DNA of 64,000 nucleotides, from positions 682,001 to 746,000 of the forward strand of contig NZ_JACYFR010000003.1 in the NCBI RefSeq assembly GCF_014837175.1, given 5' to 3'. A model generated the notes under the pieces. That model ran no database searches. It saw only the letters and a program-made list of their open reading frames with translations, and was not told the origin of the DNA. Origin of the DNA: Cellulomonas sp. JH27-2 (lineage in GTDB: Bacteria > Actinomycetota > Actinomycetes > Actinomycetales > Cellulomonadaceae). A program made the translations under genes and the position numbers. Below, in pieces: positions 36,121 to 44,139 of this stretch (position 1 is the first letter of the stretch; every line of letters starts with the position of its first letter).

Positions 36121-37989
36121 TCAGATCCCCAGCGCCGCGCGCATGTCGCTCGCCACCGCGTCCAGGCGGTGGCGGGCGTTGCGCCGGGCCTGCGTGACGG
36201 CGTCGTGGTCGGCATCGGGATCGACGGGCTCGATCACCTCGAGGTAGCACTTGACCTTGGGCTCGGTCCCGCTGGGCCGCACCACCACGCGCGTGCCGTC
36301 CTGCGTCAGCAGCCGCAGGCCGTCGGTCGCAGGCAGGCCACCGCGGTCGTCGTCCGTGCCGGCCGCCAGGTCGACGACCTCCGTGACGGGCGACCCGCCG
36401 ATCGTCGCCGGCGGGCCGGAGCGGATGCGGTCCACGGTCGCGCCGATCTGGTCCAGGTCGGCGAAGCGCGCGGACACCTGGTCGCTCAGGTGCAGGCCGT
36501 GGGTCCGGGCCAGGTTGTCGAGCACCCAGAATACGGTGTGGCCCTGGGCCTTGAGACGTGCCGCCGCTCCCGCGACGAGCAGGGCCGCGCTGATCCCGTC
36601 CTTGTCGCGCACGTGCGCCGGGTCGACGCAGTACCCGAGCGCCTCCTCGTAGCCGAACACGAGCCCGTCGACGCGGGAGATCCACTTGAAGCCGGTGAGC
36701 GTCTGCGAGTGCTCGATCCCGGCCGAGCCCGCGATGCGGGCCAGCAGGCGGGAGGAGACGATGGACGACGCGAACCGCGCGCCCGGGTCGAGCGGCCCCT
36801 CGGACGCCGCGAGCCGGTCGGCGACCTCCGAGCCCAGCAGGGCGCCCGTCTCGTCGCCGTGCAGCATGCGCCAACCCTCCGCGGCGGCCGTGTCGGGGCC
36901 GCGGTGGAAGCGGGCGCGCAGGTCCTGCACGGCGGCGGCGCAGCGGTCCGCGTCGGGGTCGAGCGCGAGCACCAGGTCGGCCCGCTCGTCGGACGCGAGC
37001 CCCAGGGCCAGGTCGATCGCCCCCGGCTCCTCGGGGTTGGGGAACGCGACGCTCGGGAAGTCGCCGTCGGGCTCGGCCTGCTCGGGCACGACGAGGACGT
37101 CGGTGAACCCCGCCTCGGCGAGCACCCGCGCGGCGACCGCGCCACCCACGCCGTGCAGCGGGGTCAGGACGATGCGCAGGCCGGCGGCCGCGGCCCGATC
37201 GGCCGGGTCGGCGAGCGCGACGACCGCCCGGACGTACGCGTCGACGATGCCCTGGTCCAGCACCGTCCAGCCGTTCGCCGCGCGCGGCACGGAGGCGACC
37301 GACGGCACGCGCGCGATCTCGTGCGCGATGGCCTCGTCGACGGGCGCCACGATCTGCGCGCCCTGCCCGGCATCGGTGACCACCCGGCCGCCCAGGTACA
37401 CCTTGTAGCCGTTGTCCTGCGGCGGGTTGTGCGACGCCGTGACCATGATCCCGGCGTCGGCGTCGAGGTGCCGGACCGCGAACGCGAGCACGGGCGTGGG
37501 CAGCGGTCCCGGCATCAGCCGGACATCGATGCCCACGGCGGTCAGGACCGCGGCGGTGTCGAGCGCGAAGTCGTGCGACTTGTGGCGGGCGTCGTAGCCG
37601 ACGACGACGACCGGGGCGGGGCTCACGCCGTCGAGCTCGCCGAGCAGGTAGTCGGCGATCCCGGACGCGGCGCGGATGACGACGGCGCGGTTCATCCGGT
37701 GCGGGCCGCCGCCCAGCCGCCCGCGCAGGCCCGCGGTGCCGAACTGCAGCAGACCGCTGAACCGGTCGGCGAGCTCGTCGCGCGCCGCCCGCCGCGTCTG
37801 GAGCGTGAGCTGCTGCTGCGGGGTCGGGTCAGCGTCGTCGGTCAGGCCTTGCGGATCGCGGTCGGCGAGCTCGAGCAGGGCCCGCAGCTCGTCGGCCGTG
37901 TCACGGTCCGGGTCGTCGTCGATCCATGCCCTGACCTGCTGCTCCAGGTCAGCCCAGTCCTGCTCTGGCGTCGCGCCGTTGCCGTCCAT
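36121..37989 (-). CDS. Phosphomannomutase/phosphopentomutase-type phosphosugar mutase
   Basis: 622 aa alpha-D-phosphohexomutase, equivalent to PmmB (Rv3308). The phosphoserine is in VTASHNPPQDNGYKVYLG; metal loop LALDPDADRC; sugar loop GYEEALGYC; phosphate loop RPSGTEPKVKCYLE. Length of about 600 exceeds simple phosphomannomutases and matches the PGM2-like group that includes phosphopentomutase-active enzymes. Given deoA, pnp and deoC beside it, conversion of (deoxy)ribose-1-phosphate to the 5-phosphate is the likely job, with phosphomannose as an alternative. ATG 37989 has TACGGT six bases upstream. Confidence 0.85.
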   Translation of the reverse strand: MDGNGATPEQDWADLEQQVRAWIDDDPDRDTADELRALLELADRDPQGLTDDADPTPQQQLTLQTRRAARDELADRFSGLLQFGTAGLRGRLGGGPHRMNRAVVIRAASGIADYLLGELDGVSPAPVVVVGYDARHKSHDFALDTAAVLTAVGIDVRLMPGPLPTPVLAFAVRHLDADAGIMVTASHNPPQDNGYKVYLGGRVVTDAGQGAQIVAPVDEAIAHEIARVPSVASVPRAANGWTVLDQGIVDAYVRAVVALADPADRAAAAGLRIVLTPLHGVGGAVAARVLAEAGFTDVLVVPEQAEPDGDFPSVAFPNPEEPGAIDLALGLASDERADLVLALDPDADRCAAAVQDLRARFHRGPDTAAAEGWRMLHGDETGALLGSEVADRLAASEGPLDPGARFASSIVSSRLLARIAGSAGIEHSQTLTGFKWISRVDGLVFGYEEALGYCVDPAHVRDKDGISAALLVAGAAARLKAQGHTVFWVLDNLARTHGLHLSDQVSARFADLDQIGATVDRIRSGPPATIGGSPVTEVVDLAAGTDDDRGGLPATDGLRLLTQDGTRVVVRPSGTEPKVKCYLEVIEPVDPDADHDAVTQARRNARHRLDAVASDMRAALGI

Positions 37990-38025
37990 GGAGCCACCGT
38001 AGTAGCGGCCGACGGTCCGAGCGCG

Positions 38026-38856
38026 TCAGAGGCGCTTGATGACCTCCGCCAGCAGCGCGCTGATCCGCGGCCCGGCGGCGGCGCCTGCCTCCAGCACCTC
38101 GGCGTGGGCGAGCGGCGTGGGGCTGATGCCGGCACCGAAGTTGGTCACCAGCGAGACGCCCAGCACCTCCAGGCCGGCGTGGCGCGCGGCGATCGCCTCG
38201 AGCGTCGTCGACATGCCGACCAGGTCCCCGCCCAGGACCCCGGCCATCCGCACCTCGGCCGGCGTCTCGTAGTGGGGCCCGGGGAACTGCACGTACACGC
38301 CCTCGCCCAGGCTCGCGTCGACCTCGTGCGCCAGGTCCCGCAGGCGCTGCGAGTACAGGTCGGTGAGGTCGACGAAGGTCGCGCCCTCCAGCGGCGAGGT
38401 CGCGGTCAGGTTGATGTGGTCGCGGATCAGGACGGGCGTGCCGGGGGTCCACTCGAGGTTGAGCCCGCCGCACCCGTTGGTGAGCACGACCGTCGTCGCG
38501 CCGGCGGCCGCAGCCGTGCGCACACCGTGCACGACGCGCCGCACGCCGCGGCCCTCGTACAGGTGCGTGCGCGAGCCCAGCACGAGCGCGTGCTTGCCCG
38601 TCGCCTCGATGCGCACCGACCGGATGACGCCGGTGTGCCCGACGACGGCCGCGGCGGAGAAACCGGGCACGTCGGTGCTCGGGATCTCGGCCACCGTCTC
38701 GCCCAGCAGGTCCGCCGCACCGCCCCACCCGGAACCGAGCACGAGGGCGACGTCGTGCCGCTCCACGCCGGTGGCCCGAGCCAGGTAGGCGGCCGCCTCG
38801 CGGGCGGCGTCGAACGGGTCGGTGGTGGGGTCGTCCAGGTCTGTGACGTCGCTCAT
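38026..38856 (-). CDS. deoD: Purine nucleoside phosphorylase
   Basis: 276 aa, of the trimeric PNP/MTAP family. Phosphorolyses inosine, guanosine and deoxy forms. Conserved segments: LVLGSGWGGAADLL, phosphate and purine site VFTGH-equivalent VVGHTGVIRS, RTHLYEGRGV, LTNGCGGLN, YVQFPGPHYETPAE and LVTNFGAGIS. Equivalent to Rv3307, sitting next to the PmmB-like mutase as there. ATG 38856 has TAGCCT six bases upstream (minus strand). The symbol deoD follows mycobacterial usage; the enzyme is of the trimeric type, not the hexameric E. coli DeoD type. Confidence 0.9.
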   Translation of the reverse strand: MSDVTDLDDPTTDPFDAAREAAAYLARATGVERHDVALVLGSGWGGAADLLGETVAEIPSTDVPGFSAAAVVGHTGVIRSVRIEATGKHALVLGSRTHLYEGRGVRRVVHGVRTAAAAGATTVVLTNGCGGLNLEWTPGTPVLIRDHINLTATSPLEGATFVDLTDLYSQRLRDLAHEVDASLGEGVYVQFPGPHYETPAEVRMAGVLGGDLVGMSTTLEAIAARHAGLEVLGVSLVTNFGAGISPTPLAHAEVLEAGAAAGPRISALLAEVIKRL

Positions 38857-38909
38857 GGCACGAGGCTAAACCCCTGCCGGAGCACCTGGGTGACGGCACA
38901 ATGTTCCCT

Positions 38910-40349
38910 GTGAGCACACCCGCGGATGCGCCCGTGACCCCCGCCAGCCGTGTCGTCGTCGTCGGAGGTGGTCCGGGCGGGTACGAGGCGGCGCTCGTCG
39001 CCCGCCGCCTGGGTGCGGACGTGACCGTCGTCGAGCGTGCCGGGCTGGGTGGCGCGGCCGTGCTGACGGACGTCATGCCGTCCAAGACGCTCATCGCGAC
39101 CGCGGAGTGGCTGACCATCGCGGACCGTGCCCCTGAGCTGGGCATCCGCACGGACGGGATGGCCGCGTCGGGTGCGGTTGCGCGGCACCACATCGACCTG
39201 GCCGCGGTGAACACCCGCGTCAAGGCGCTCGCGGCGGCGCAGAGCGCCGACATCCGCGGGCGGCTCGAGCGCGAGGGCGTCCGCATCCTGCTCGGCACGG
39301 GCCGGCTCGACGGCCCCACGCGCGTGCTCGTCAGCACGCAGGAGGGCGTGCCCGACGAGGTCCTCGAGGCCGACGTCGTGCTCGTCGCGACCGGCGCGAC
39401 CCCCCGCGAGCTCCCCACGGCCCGACCGGACGGCGAGCGCATCCTCACCTGGACGCAGCTCTACGACCTGACCAGCCTGCCGGAGAAGCTCATCGTCGTC
39501 GGCTCGGGTGTCACGGGCGCCGAGTTCGCCGGGGCGTACACCTCGCTCGGTGCCGACGTCACGCTCGTCTCGTCGCGCAACCGCGTGCTGCCCGGTGAGG
39601 ACGCCGACGCCGCCGAGCTGCTGGAGGGCGTGTTCAAGGGGCGCGGCATGACCGTGCTGTCGAAGTCGCGGGCCGAGGGTGCGCGGCGGACCGCCGACGG
39701 CGTCGTCGTGACCCTGGCGGACGGTCGGGAGGTGGAGGGTTCGCACGTGCTGTTCGCCGTGGGTTCCATCCCGACGACGGCCGGGATCGGGCTGGAGGAG
39801 GCGGGCGTGCGCCTGTCGCCGTCGGGCCACATCCAGGTGGACAAGGTGTCGCGCACGTCGGCACGCGGCATCTACGCGGCCGGTGACGTCACGGGCGTCC
39901 TGCCGCTCGCGTCGGTGGCCGCGACGCAGGGACGCATCGCCATGTCGCACGCGCTCGGCGACGCCGTGAAGCCGCTGTCGCTGCGCGGTGTGTCCGCCAA
40001 CATCTTCACGGCGCCCGAGATCGCGACGGTCGGCCTGTCGGAGTCGCGGATGCAGGCGATGGACATGCCTTACACGGTCAGCATGCTGCCGATCGCACGC
40101 AACCCGCGCGCCAAGATGCTGGGCGTGCGCGAGGGCTTCATCAAGATCTTCGCCCACCCCGCGTCCGGGACGGTCCTGGGGGCGGTCCTCGTCGGCCCGC
40201 GCGCCAGCGAGTCCGTCTTCCCCCTCACCCTGGCGGTCACGCACCGCATGACGACGGACCAGGTCGCCGAGGCCATCACGGTCTACCCGTCGATGAGCGG
40301 GACGATCGCGGAGGTGGCCCGCATGCTCCACCACAAGGTGGAGGACTGA
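38910..40349 (+). CDS. lpdA: LpdA-type NAD(P)H quinone oxidoreductase lacking the redox disulfide
   Basis: 479 aa, FAD pyridine-nucleotide disulfide oxidoreductase fold. FAD site VVVVGGGPGGYEAALVARR, NAD site IVVGSGVTGAEFAGAY, and the second FAD segment YAAGDVTGVLPLA. The disulfide motif (GGTCLNVGCIPSK in lipoamide dehydrogenase) is here GGAAVLTDVMPSKTLI, without either cysteine, as expected for LpdA/Rv3303c, which reduces quinones rather than disulfides. GTG 38910 is favoured over an in-frame ATG at 38901 because CACAAT upstream fits a -10 for leaderless GTG. Stop codon lies inside a palindromic repeat. Confidence 0.88.
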   Translation: MSTPADAPVTPASRVVVVGGGPGGYEAALVARRLGADVTVVERAGLGGAAVLTDVMPSKTLIATAEWLTIADRAPELGIRTDGMAASGAVARHHIDLAAVNTRVKALAAAQSADIRGRLEREGVRILLGTGRLDGPTRVLVSTQEGVPDEVLEADVVLVATGATPRELPTARPDGERILTWTQLYDLTSLPEKLIVVGSGVTGAEFAGAYTSLGADVTLVSSRNRVLPGEDADAAELLEGVFKGRGMTVLSKSRAEGARRTADGVVVTLADGREVEGSHVLFAVGSIPTTAGIGLEEAGVRLSPSGHIQVDKVSRTSARGIYAAGDVTGVLPLASVAATQGRIAMSHALGDAVKPLSLRGVSANIFTAPEIATVGLSESRMQAMDMPYTVSMLPIARNPRAKMLGVREGFIKIFAHPASGTVLGAVLVGPRASESVFPLTLAVTHRMTTDQVAEAITVYPSMSGTIAEVARMLHHKVED

Positions 40350-40410
40350 CCCGGAGCGCAGCGATCGGTGGGGGCGAAGCACCCGCCGATCGCGGAGCGG
40401 AGGGTCAGTC
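40344..40410. repeat. Imperfect palindrome covering the lpdA stop codon
   Basis: Arms GACTGACCC (40344-40352) and GGGTCAGTC (40402-40410) enclose further paired segments (GCGATCGG and CCGATCGC). The lpdA TGA is within the left arm. It could serve as the lpdA terminator and contains the first copy of the direct repeat listed below. Confidence 0.65.
40374..40407. repeat. 34-base direct repeat, copy 1
   Basis: The segment starting GCGAAGCACCCGCCGATC and ending GGAGGGTCA is repeated exactly at 40459-40492. Each copy is followed by the shared 17-mer CAAGCACAGGGACTGAC (40417-40433 and 40491-40507). Confidence 0.85.
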
Positions 40411-40458
40411 CGACCACAAGCACAGGGACTGACGCGCAAGCCGCAGCACCCGGCTAGT

Positions 40459-40492
40459 GCGAAGCACCCGCCGATCGCGGAGCGGAGGGTCA
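40459..40492. repeat. 34-base direct repeat, copy 2
   Basis: Exact second copy of the 40374-40407 segment, 85 bases downstream, again next to the 17-mer CAAGCACAGGGACTGAC. The spacing between repeat and 17-mer differs (nine bases in copy 1, two shared bases in copy 2), which suggests duplication with a deletion. Confidence 0.85.
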
Positions 40493-40539
40493 AGCACAGG
40501 GACTGACTCACAGCGCAGGCTCAGAAGCGACCTGACCTC

Positions 40540-40607
40540 TCGACTCGCGGAATTCGTGTCGACGCGCGCGTTGCAACCCGCGAGTCGACGAGGAACCCGC
40601 GAGTCGA
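40540..40607. repeat. Second repeat family in the lpdA-EEP spacer
   Basis: AACCCGCGAGTCGA occurs twice (40575-40588 and 40594-40607) and its core occurs inverted as TCGACTCGCGG at 40540-40550. The inverted copies can form a hairpin. No gene is seen in this part of the spacer. Confidence 0.7.
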
Positions 40608-40621
40608 GGCGATCGGCCGGG

Positions 40622-42616
40622 TCAGCCCGCCGGGGTCGCGCGGGCGACGACCGGGAGGTGGTCGGACTGGCGCGGGGTCGTCAGCACCTCCATCTGGTCG
40701 AAGGTGACCTGCTGGCCGAAGATCCAGTCGATGCGGGCGTTCGGGTCGTCGCTGGGGGAGGTCAGCGCGTCAGGATCGCCGGCCGAGTCGACGGCGCTGA
40801 CCCAGCCGGCGCCCTCGAGCAGGTCGATCTCGGGCCAGCCGGGCTCGGCGTTGAGGTCGCCGGCCACCAGGGACGGTCCGTCGACCGGCTCGTCGGCGAG
40901 GAGCGTGTCCAGCTGGTCCAGCCGCGTGGGGGTGTTCTCCTGGCGGTGCTGCAGGTGGACCGACGTCACGCGCAGCGCGCTGCCGTCGCGCGTGACCATC
41001 GTCGCGGACAGCGCGGATCTGTTCTGCGGCCCGGCGCCGTACGGCAGCGGGTGGACGACGACGTGCGCGAGCGCCGAGCGGGACAGGATCACGTTGCCGA
41101 ACTGCCGGTCGGCGGCGGGCGCGAAGCGCATCGTCATGCCCAGCCGGTTGGCCAGCCACGTCGCCATGTCGGTGCCCCCGCCGAAGATCCAGCCGCGCTC
41201 CACCTCCTGGAGCGTCACGACGTCGGGGTGCTGGGCGGCGATGGTGCGGGCGATGCCCTCGAGGTCGACGGCCGTGCCCGGGCTGACGCCGTAGTGCAGG
41301 TTCCACGTGAGGATCGTCGGGGTGTCCGACGGCGCGCGGGCGGGGACGTCGGGTCCGGTGGTGCTGACGCCGACGGGGACGAGCGCGGCGAGCGCGAGCA
41401 CGAGCGCGGGCGCCATGAGCCAGCGCATGGCGTTGATGCGGGGCGGGACGCGTTCGGTGGCGCGCCCGTCGGCCGCCGCGGCGTCAGCGACGCCGCGGCC
41501 GTCGGGGATCCGTCGCCGCAGGCCGGTGCCCGCCAGGACCGCTGCCGCGGCGACGACGACCCAGGCGTTGTCGACCGGCAGCGGGACGTCGTAGTCGAGC
41601 ATGTACAGCACGAGGGGCACCACGGCGCCGACGCCCGTCAGCGCGACCACTCCCGCGGTACGCCAGACGCCGCGGGGTGTCACCTTGTGCTGCGTGAGCG
41701 CGACGGTCGCGACGATGCCGACGGCGAGCTGCAGCACCACGATCGCGACGAGCGACAGTGCGCCGGTCCACCACATGGTGCCCGCGGTCCCGAGGACGAC
41801 GAGCGCGACGGCCGCCGGCCGGACCGCGCCCGGCCACGCCTCGGGCCGCAGCAGCAGCCAGATGGCGACGGACCCCGCCACCACCAGCAGCAGTCCCGCG
41901 ATACCCAGCGAGATGCCCGTCTGCGACGCGACGAACGCGGGGTTGGCCAGGATCATCGCGGTCAGGGCCAGGAACGGGCCGAGCGTCCAGAGGCGACGCG
42001 GCCGGCCCGTCGCGGAGGCCGCGGCGGCGCGCGTGCCTGACAGGGAGCGGGCGGTGAGCAGGGGAGCCACGGCGATCACGACGGCCACGACCCACCCCGA
42101 CCATCCCGGACGCCACACCGCGTCCCACGTGCCGAGGACCATCTGCAGCCCCACGGACAGGCCGCTCCCGAGCAGCAGACCGATCGCGGCCTGCCGCCCC
42201 CCGCCCGGTCGTCCGGCGACGAACGCGACCGCCAGCGTGAGCGTCCCGATCGCCAGGGCCACCGTGACCAGCCCGATCCAGAACAGCGCGTCGCCCGCGG
42301 CGGCCTGCGCCGCGAGGCGACCCACGGCGAGCGCGACGGCGGCGAGCAACACCGTGCGCGGCGAGGGTACGCCGGTCTCTCGTCGGGAGGCCAGCAAGGC
42401 GGCCGCCGCGACCAGGCCTGCCGCCGCGTACGTACCGATGGCGGTGCTGCCGGCTGCGAGCGCGCTCGTCGCGAACGCCCGGTCCAGCAGGGGGCCGCTG
42501 GCCCGGATCATCTCGAGGCCCGCGACCGTCAGCGTCGCCACCAACCACACGCGCGTCGGGATCCCGGCGTCGGGCGGCGTGGCCGCGGGACGTTCGTCGG
42601 CGGGCTGCTGGCTCAC
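40622..42616 (-). CDS. Polytopic membrane protein with C-terminal endonuclease/exonuclease/phosphatase domain
   Basis: 664 aa. About 11-12 hydrophobic helices in the first 400 residues (VWLVATLTVAGLEMIRASGP, LLLGSGLSVGLQMVLGTW, GIAGLLLVVAGSVAIWLLL) lead to a C-terminal EEP-fold domain (about 425-660). EEP marks: LTWNLHYG, VTLQEVERGW, VTSVHLQHRQ, VAGDLNAEPGW and a final QSDHLPVVAR. Soluble EEP enzymes cut phosphodiesters in DNA, RNA, inositol lipids or sphingomyelin; this topology puts the domain at the membrane, so a lipid or envelope substrate is likely. GTG 42616 has TAGCCT seven bases upstream; an ATG at 42652 is less likely. Confidence 0.85.
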   Translation of the reverse strand: MSQQPADERPAATPPDAGIPTRVWLVATLTVAGLEMIRASGPLLDRAFATSALAAGSTAIGTYAAAGLVAAAALLASRRETGVPSPRTVLLAAVALAVGRLAAQAAAGDALFWIGLVTVALAIGTLTLAVAFVAGRPGGGRQAAIGLLLGSGLSVGLQMVLGTWDAVWRPGWSGWVVAVVIAVAPLLTARSLSGTRAAAASATGRPRRLWTLGPFLALTAMILANPAFVASQTGISLGIAGLLLVVAGSVAIWLLLRPEAWPGAVRPAAVALVVLGTAGTMWWTGALSLVAIVVLQLAVGIVATVALTQHKVTPRGVWRTAGVVALTGVGAVVPLVLYMLDYDVPLPVDNAWVVVAAAAVLAGTGLRRRIPDGRGVADAAAADGRATERVPPRINAMRWLMAPALVLALAALVPVGVSTTGPDVPARAPSDTPTILTWNLHYGVSPGTAVDLEGIARTIAAQHPDVVTLQEVERGWIFGGGTDMATWLANRLGMTMRFAPAADRQFGNVILSRSALAHVVVHPLPYGAGPQNRSALSATMVTRDGSALRVTSVHLQHRQENTPTRLDQLDTLLADEPVDGPSLVAGDLNAEPGWPEIDLLEGAGWVSAVDSAGDPDALTSPSDDPNARIDWIFGQQVTFDQMEVLTTPRQSDHLPVVARATPAG

Positions 42617-42658
42617 TCCTGCGAGGCTACCGCTCCCTCCGACGCGCTCCACGCCCGA

Positions 42659-42700
42659 CGTCCGAGCAAGTGGTCGCTATGGCGACCACTTGCTCGGACG
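42659..42700 (-). terminator. Terminator of the efeUOB operon
   Basis: A perfect 19-base-pair stem (CGTCCGAGCAAGTGGTCGC, 4-base loop, complement) begins 16 bases beyond the efeB stop. It is the longest perfect hairpin seen in the window and its stem is unusually rich in A/T for this genome. Confidence 0.8.
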
Positions 42701-42716
42701 CTGGGGTGGTGACGGG

Positions 42717-44132
42717 TCAGGTGAAGAGGGCCTCGCCCACGAACGGCGACTGCGCGGTGGTCAGCGGCGTGCCGTCGGCGCCCATCACCAGCGACCCGTC
42801 GGGGACGCCGGGCGGGACGGCGAAGAGGCCTGAACCCGTGTGCACCAGGTACTCCATGAGGCCGTCGTTCCGCGAGAGCTGTGACTGCATCGGGATGAAG
42901 TGCGTGCGCGGGTCGGTGACGAACGCAAGGAAGAACAGCCCCGCGTCCAGCCGGCCCAGCGAGTCGTTGCCGTCGGTGAAGTTGTACCCGCGGCGCAGCA
43001 GACGGACGCCGTCGTTGAAGTCCGGGTGGGCGAGCCGCACGTGCGCGTCGGTGGCGATGAGCGGCTTGCCGTCGCCGCCCTGCTCGTCGAAGTCCGGCTC
43101 GGTGAACTCGGTCCCGCCCGACAGGGGCGCACCCTCGCCCTTGGTCCGCCCGACGAGCCCTTCCTGCTCCCGCAGCGACGTGCGGTCCCACTGCTCGATG
43201 CGCATGTTGATGCGCCGGGCGACGAGGTAGGAGCCGCCCGTCATCCACGCGGAGTCGCGCGAGTCCGCGTCGGCGGCGGACGACGGCACCCACACGTGCT
43301 CGTCGAGCGCGTTGGTCTCCTCGGCCTTGACGTTCGCGGTGCCGTCCTTGAAGCCGAACAGGTTGCGCGGCGTCTTCTGGGTGGTCGACGTCGACGCGGT
43401 CCGGCCGTAGCCGAGCTGGGTCCAGCGGATCGTCGCCGCACCGAACGCAGCGCGGGACAGGTTGCGGATGGCGTGGACCGCGACCTGCGGGTCGTCGGCG
43501 CACGCCTGCACCACCAGGTCGCCGCCCGTGCGAGCCGGGTCCAGGTCGTCGGACGCGAAGTGCGGGAGCTCGACGAGCGCGTCGGGGAGCCGATCGGCCA
43601 GAGCGAACCGGTCCGTGCCCGACGCATCGACGAAGAGCGTCCGGCCGAAGCCGAACGTCACGGTCAGCCCGGCCGGCGGGAGGTCGGCGGCCTCGCCCGT
43701 GTCGTCGGGCGGTGCGTCGTAGGGGCCCGACGACGGACCGTACGGACCCGCGCCCATGCCCTGGGTCATGCGTGCGGCCATCGTCGTCCACCGCCGCAGC
43801 AGCGCGACGAGGTCGTCGCGCGTGGTGCTCGGCGAGACGTCGAACGCCGCGAGGTACAGGCGGTCCTGCGCGGGCGTGTCGATGCCGGCTTGGTGCTCGC
43901 CGGTGAAGGCGTAGGTCGCCGCGGTGCCGGTGGCGGCGGAGGTCGTCGGCTGCGTGTGGCGACCGGCGACGTAGCCGCCCGCGAAGCCGGCGACGGCGAG
44001 GCCGCCGCCGAGGCCGAGCACGGCGCGACGGGTCAGCGTGACGGGGGCCTGCTCGCCCGCCCCGTCCGACGCGGGCGAGGCGTCGGACGGGTCGAGCGGC
44101 TGGTCGTCGCGGTGGTCCTGGGGGGAGGACAC
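42717..44132 (-). CDS. efeB: Tat-exported Dyp-type heme peroxidase / deferrochelatase EfeB
   Basis: 471 aa. Twin-arginine signal LTRRAVLGLGGGLAVAGFAGG after an acidic tail, so export needs the Tat system that includes the TatB encoded here. The dye-decolorising peroxidase core has the GXXDG motif (FGFKDGTANV), the proximal histidine region HVRLAHP, and RRGYNFTDG. EfeB oxidises iron(II) or removes iron from heme outside the membrane for EfeU. Seven bases separate it from efeO. Third gene of efeUOB. Confidence 0.93.
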   Translation of the reverse strand: MSSPQDHRDDQPLDPSDASPASDGAGEQAPVTLTRRAVLGLGGGLAVAGFAGGYVAGRHTQPTTSAATGTAATYAFTGEHQAGIDTPAQDRLYLAAFDVSPSTTRDDLVALLRRWTTMAARMTQGMGAGPYGPSSGPYDAPPDDTGEAADLPPAGLTVTFGFGRTLFVDASGTDRFALADRLPDALVELPHFASDDLDPARTGGDLVVQACADDPQVAVHAIRNLSRAAFGAATIRWTQLGYGRTASTSTTQKTPRNLFGFKDGTANVKAEETNALDEHVWVPSSAADADSRDSAWMTGGSYLVARRINMRIEQWDRTSLREQEGLVGRTKGEGAPLSGGTEFTEPDFDEQGGDGKPLIATDAHVRLAHPDFNDGVRLLRRGYNFTDGNDSLGRLDAGLFFLAFVTDPRTHFIPMQSQLSRNDGLMEYLVHTGSGLFAVPPGVPDGSLVMGADGTPLTTAQSPFVGEALFT

Positions 44133-44139
44133 GGACGAC

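Noticed and set aside
38901..38909. ATG 38901 as the lpdA start
   Set aside because: No ribosome site precedes it and it overlaps the CACAAT -10-like element; GTG 38910 fits leaderless expression. The difference is three residues.
40374..40507. CRISPR-like repeats
   Set aside because: Only two copies, spacing not spacer-like, and no cas gene nearby. Treated as dispersed or duplicated elements.
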